This document shows positions 62,418 through 64,000 of a DNA stretch of 64,000 nt, in pieces (position 1 is the first letter of the stretch; every line of letters begins with the position of its first letter). The notes under the pieces were generated by a model that was given only the letters and a program-made list of their open reading frames with translations, was not told where the DNA came from and did no database searches. A program made the position numbers and the translations under genes. The DNA lies in NCBI RefSeq assembly GCF_003234815.2, contig NZ_CP126279.1, forward strand, positions 1,922,001-1,986,000, in the 5' to 3' direction. The DNA comes from Curtobacterium sp. MCBD17_035 (GTDB taxonomy: Bacteria > Actinomycetota > Actinomycetes > Actinomycetales > Microbacteriaceae).

Positions 62418-63247
62418 CCGCCGTCGACCGCGCCGAGCACGCCGGCGGTCCGGGTCATGGCGCGACGGCGGACCTCACCGTGCGCGGCCTCACCGTGCGG
62501 ATCGGCGGGCGGACCGTGCTCGACGACGTCTCGTTCGCCGTCCCCGCCGGGGCCCGTGTCGGTGTGATCGGCGCGTCGGGGTCGGGCAAGTCGATGACCG
62601 CGTTGGCGGTGATGGGCCTGACGCCCCCGGATGCCGCCGTCTCGGGCAGCGTGCGCCTCGGCCCCGACGAGCTCGTCGGTCTGTCGGACCGCGAGCACGC
62701 CCGCTACCGCGGTCGTCGGATCGGCATGGTGTTCCAGGAGCCGGGGACGGCACTCGATCCGATCCGGCGGGTCGGGTCGCAGATCGCGGAGCCGCTGCGG
62801 CTGCACCGCGGACTCGACCGCCGCGCCGCCGCGCAGGCCGCCGTGGACCTGGCGGTCGCGGTCGACCTGCCCGACCCGGAGCGCCTGCTGCGGCAGTACC
62901 CGCACCAGCTGTCCGGCGGCCAACGGCAGCGCGTGTGCATCGCCATGGCCCTCGCGGGCGAGCCGGCCTTCCTCCTCGCGGACGAGCCGACGACGGCGCT
63001 CGACGTGACGACGCAGGCCCGGGTCCTCGAGCTGTTCGACCGCACCGCCGACGAGCGGGGCACCGGTCTGGTGTTCGTCACGCACGACCTCGCCGTCCTG
63101 GCGCGCATCGCCGACACCGCGGTCGTGCTCGACGCGGGACGAGTGGTCGAGTCGGGTCCGGTGACGGGCCTCCTGGCCGCGCCGCGGCACCCCGCGACCG
63201 CCGCGCTCGTCGCTGCCGCCGCCGCCACCGCGAGGAGGACCCCGTGA
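62414..63247 (+). CDS. Peptide ABC transporter ATP-binding protein, DppD type
   Basis: This 277-residue ATPase has Walker A GASGSGKSMTAL, the Q-loop GMVFQEPGTALDP, the signature LSGGQRQRVCIAMAL and Walker B FLLADEPTTALD, followed by the H-loop FVTHDLAVLAR. It lacks the C-terminal iron-sulfur extension of E. coli DppD and is shorter than usual (~330 residues). ATG 62414 overlaps the permease stop as ATGA. Confidence 0.94.
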   Translation: MTAVDRAEHAGGPGHGATADLTVRGLTVRIGGRTVLDDVSFAVPAGARVGVIGASGSGKSMTALAVMGLTPPDAAVSGSVRLGPDELVGLSDREHARYRGRRIGMVFQEPGTALDPIRRVGSQIAEPLRLHRGLDRRAAAQAAVDLAVAVDLPDPERLLRQYPHQLSGGQRQRVCIAMALAGEPAFLLADEPTTALDVTTQARVLELFDRTADERGTGLVFVTHDLAVLARIADTAVVLDAGRVVESGPVTGLLAAPRHPATAALVAAAAATARRTP

Positions 63248-64000
63248 GCGAGGACACCACGAGCGGCGGGAGGGGGGTCGGGACCGCCGCGGCGGGGCAC
63301 ACCCAGCACGAGGACTCGCCCGCGCTCGAGGCGCGCGGACTGTCACGGACCTACCGGCTCCCGCGTCGCGGCCCGTTCGAGCCCGGCGCGACGCGGACCG
63401 CCGTCGACGCCGTCGACCTCACCGTCCCCGCGGGTGCGCGCCTCGGCGTCCTCGGCGCGTCGGGCTCGGGCAAGTCGACGCTCGTCCGCCTCCTCACCGC
63501 GCTCGAGGCACCGACGTCCGGGAGCGTCAGCGCCTGGGGTCGCCCGCTGTCGGCAGCCGCCTCCGCGCGCACGACGCGCTGGTTCCGGCGCCGCACGGGC
63601 ATCGTGTTCCAGGACCCGTACGCGTCGCTCGACCCGCGCATGCGCATCGGTCGGACCGTCGGTGAGCCGTTGCGCGCCCTCCGCGTGCCGGGCGACCACG
63701 CGGCGCTCGTCGCCGAGGCCCTGCACCGGGTCGACCTGCCGGACGACGCCGCCGACCGGTTCCCCCACGAGTTCTCCGGCGGTCAACGCCAGCGCATCGC
63801 GATCGCCCGCGCGGTGGTGCACCGGCCCGCGCTGCTCGTCGGCGACGAACCGATGAGCGCGCTCGACGTCGTCGTTCGTGCCCGGGTGATCGACCTGCTC
63901 GACCGCCTGACCGAGGACCTCGGGATGACGCTCGTGCTCGTGTCGCACGACGTCGGCGTCGTGCAGCGGCTGTGCGACCGGGTCGCGGTGATGGACGCCG
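63244..64000 (+). CDS. Peptide ABC transporter ATP-binding protein, DppF type (cut by window edge)
   Basis: This is the first ~252 residues of the second ATPase of the importer. A ~30-residue polar N-terminus is followed by Walker A GASGSGKSTLVRLL, GIVFQDPYASLDPRMRIG (typical for DppF/OppF), the signature FSGGQRQRIAIARAV, Walker B LLVGDEPMSALD and the H-loop LVSHDVGVVQ. The C-terminal part lies beyond the right edge. GTG 63244 overlaps the previous stop as GTGA. Confidence 0.94.
   Translation, partial: MSEDTTSGGRGVGTAAAGHTQHEDSPALEARGLSRTYRLPRRGPFEPGATRTAVDAVDLTVPAGARLGVLGASGSGKSTLVRLLTALEAPTSGSVSAWGRPLSAAASARTTRWFRRRTGIVFQDPYASLDPRMRIGRTVGEPLRALRVPGDHAALVAEALHRVDLPDDAADRFPHEFSGGQRQRIAIARAVVHRPALLVGDEPMSALDVVVRARVIDLLDRLTEDLGMTLVLVSHDVGVVQRLCDRVAVMDA

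Overview
The window is high-GC DNA with dense, overlapping operons, GTG/ATG starts and several leaderless promoters. Its conserved gene order is actinobacterial: argS-lysA-hom-thrC-thrB-rho-prfA-prmC-tsaC-wecA-like-atpI-like-atpBEFHAGDC, plus dxr-rip-ispG. Protein style and content suggest a member of the Microbacteriaceae, possibly Curtobacterium. The genus is an inference, not proven by the sequence.

Layout. (1) 1-4515, minus strand: isoprenoid genes ispG and dxr around a Rip/RseP-type site-2 protease, then an FKBP lipoprotein and an OsmC protein. (2) 4563-6951: asparaginase II, a poorly defined membrane protein and a 535-base stretch without a convincing gene. (3) 6952-22648, minus strand: an eight-gene envelope/phospho-signalling cluster. 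In transcription order it is FHA protein, PP2C phosphatase, Ser/Thr kinase, a 1947-residue Ig-like/FN3 surface protein, MoxR ATPase, DUF58 protein, a TgpA-like transglutaminase fold without its catalytic Cys, and a zinc-ribbon/FHA protein. (4) 22719-31119, minus strand: yaaA (apparent CTG start) and the complete F1Fo ATP synthase operon with an AtpI-like protein. (5) 31119-45880, mostly minus strand: a cell-wall glycan phosphotransferase, tsaC, prmC, prfA, rho, the threonine branch (hom-thrC-thrB), lysA, a DUF2993 protein and argS. A HAD hydrolase sits on the plus strand between tsaC and prmC. (6) 45996-53732: a lipoprotein, tRNA-Arg(CCG), a divergent MarR/quinone-oxidoreductase pair with a palindromic operator, a Gfo/Idh oxidoreductase, a 20-bp minisatellite at the end of a 67-residue ORF, a TPM-domain protein with PspA, and a degenerate arginase-like protein. 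(7) 53797-58871: flavin disulfide-oxidoreductase, SDR, an iron-related pair (siderophore-interacting reductase plus ABC ATPase) behind a DtxR-like box, and an alpha/beta hydrolase. (8) 58944-64000: a complete Dpp-type ABC importer operon, cut by the right edge in its second ATPase gene.

The most distinctive region is 6952-22648. It encodes a kinase/phosphatase pair, two phosphothreonine-reading FHA proteins, a MoxR chaperone-type ATPase with its DUF58 partner, and two large membrane-anchored extracellular proteins. Short spacings and 4-nt overlaps suggest one phospho-regulated envelope machine. This assembly is inferred from context. Each family is known, but the function of the whole is not.
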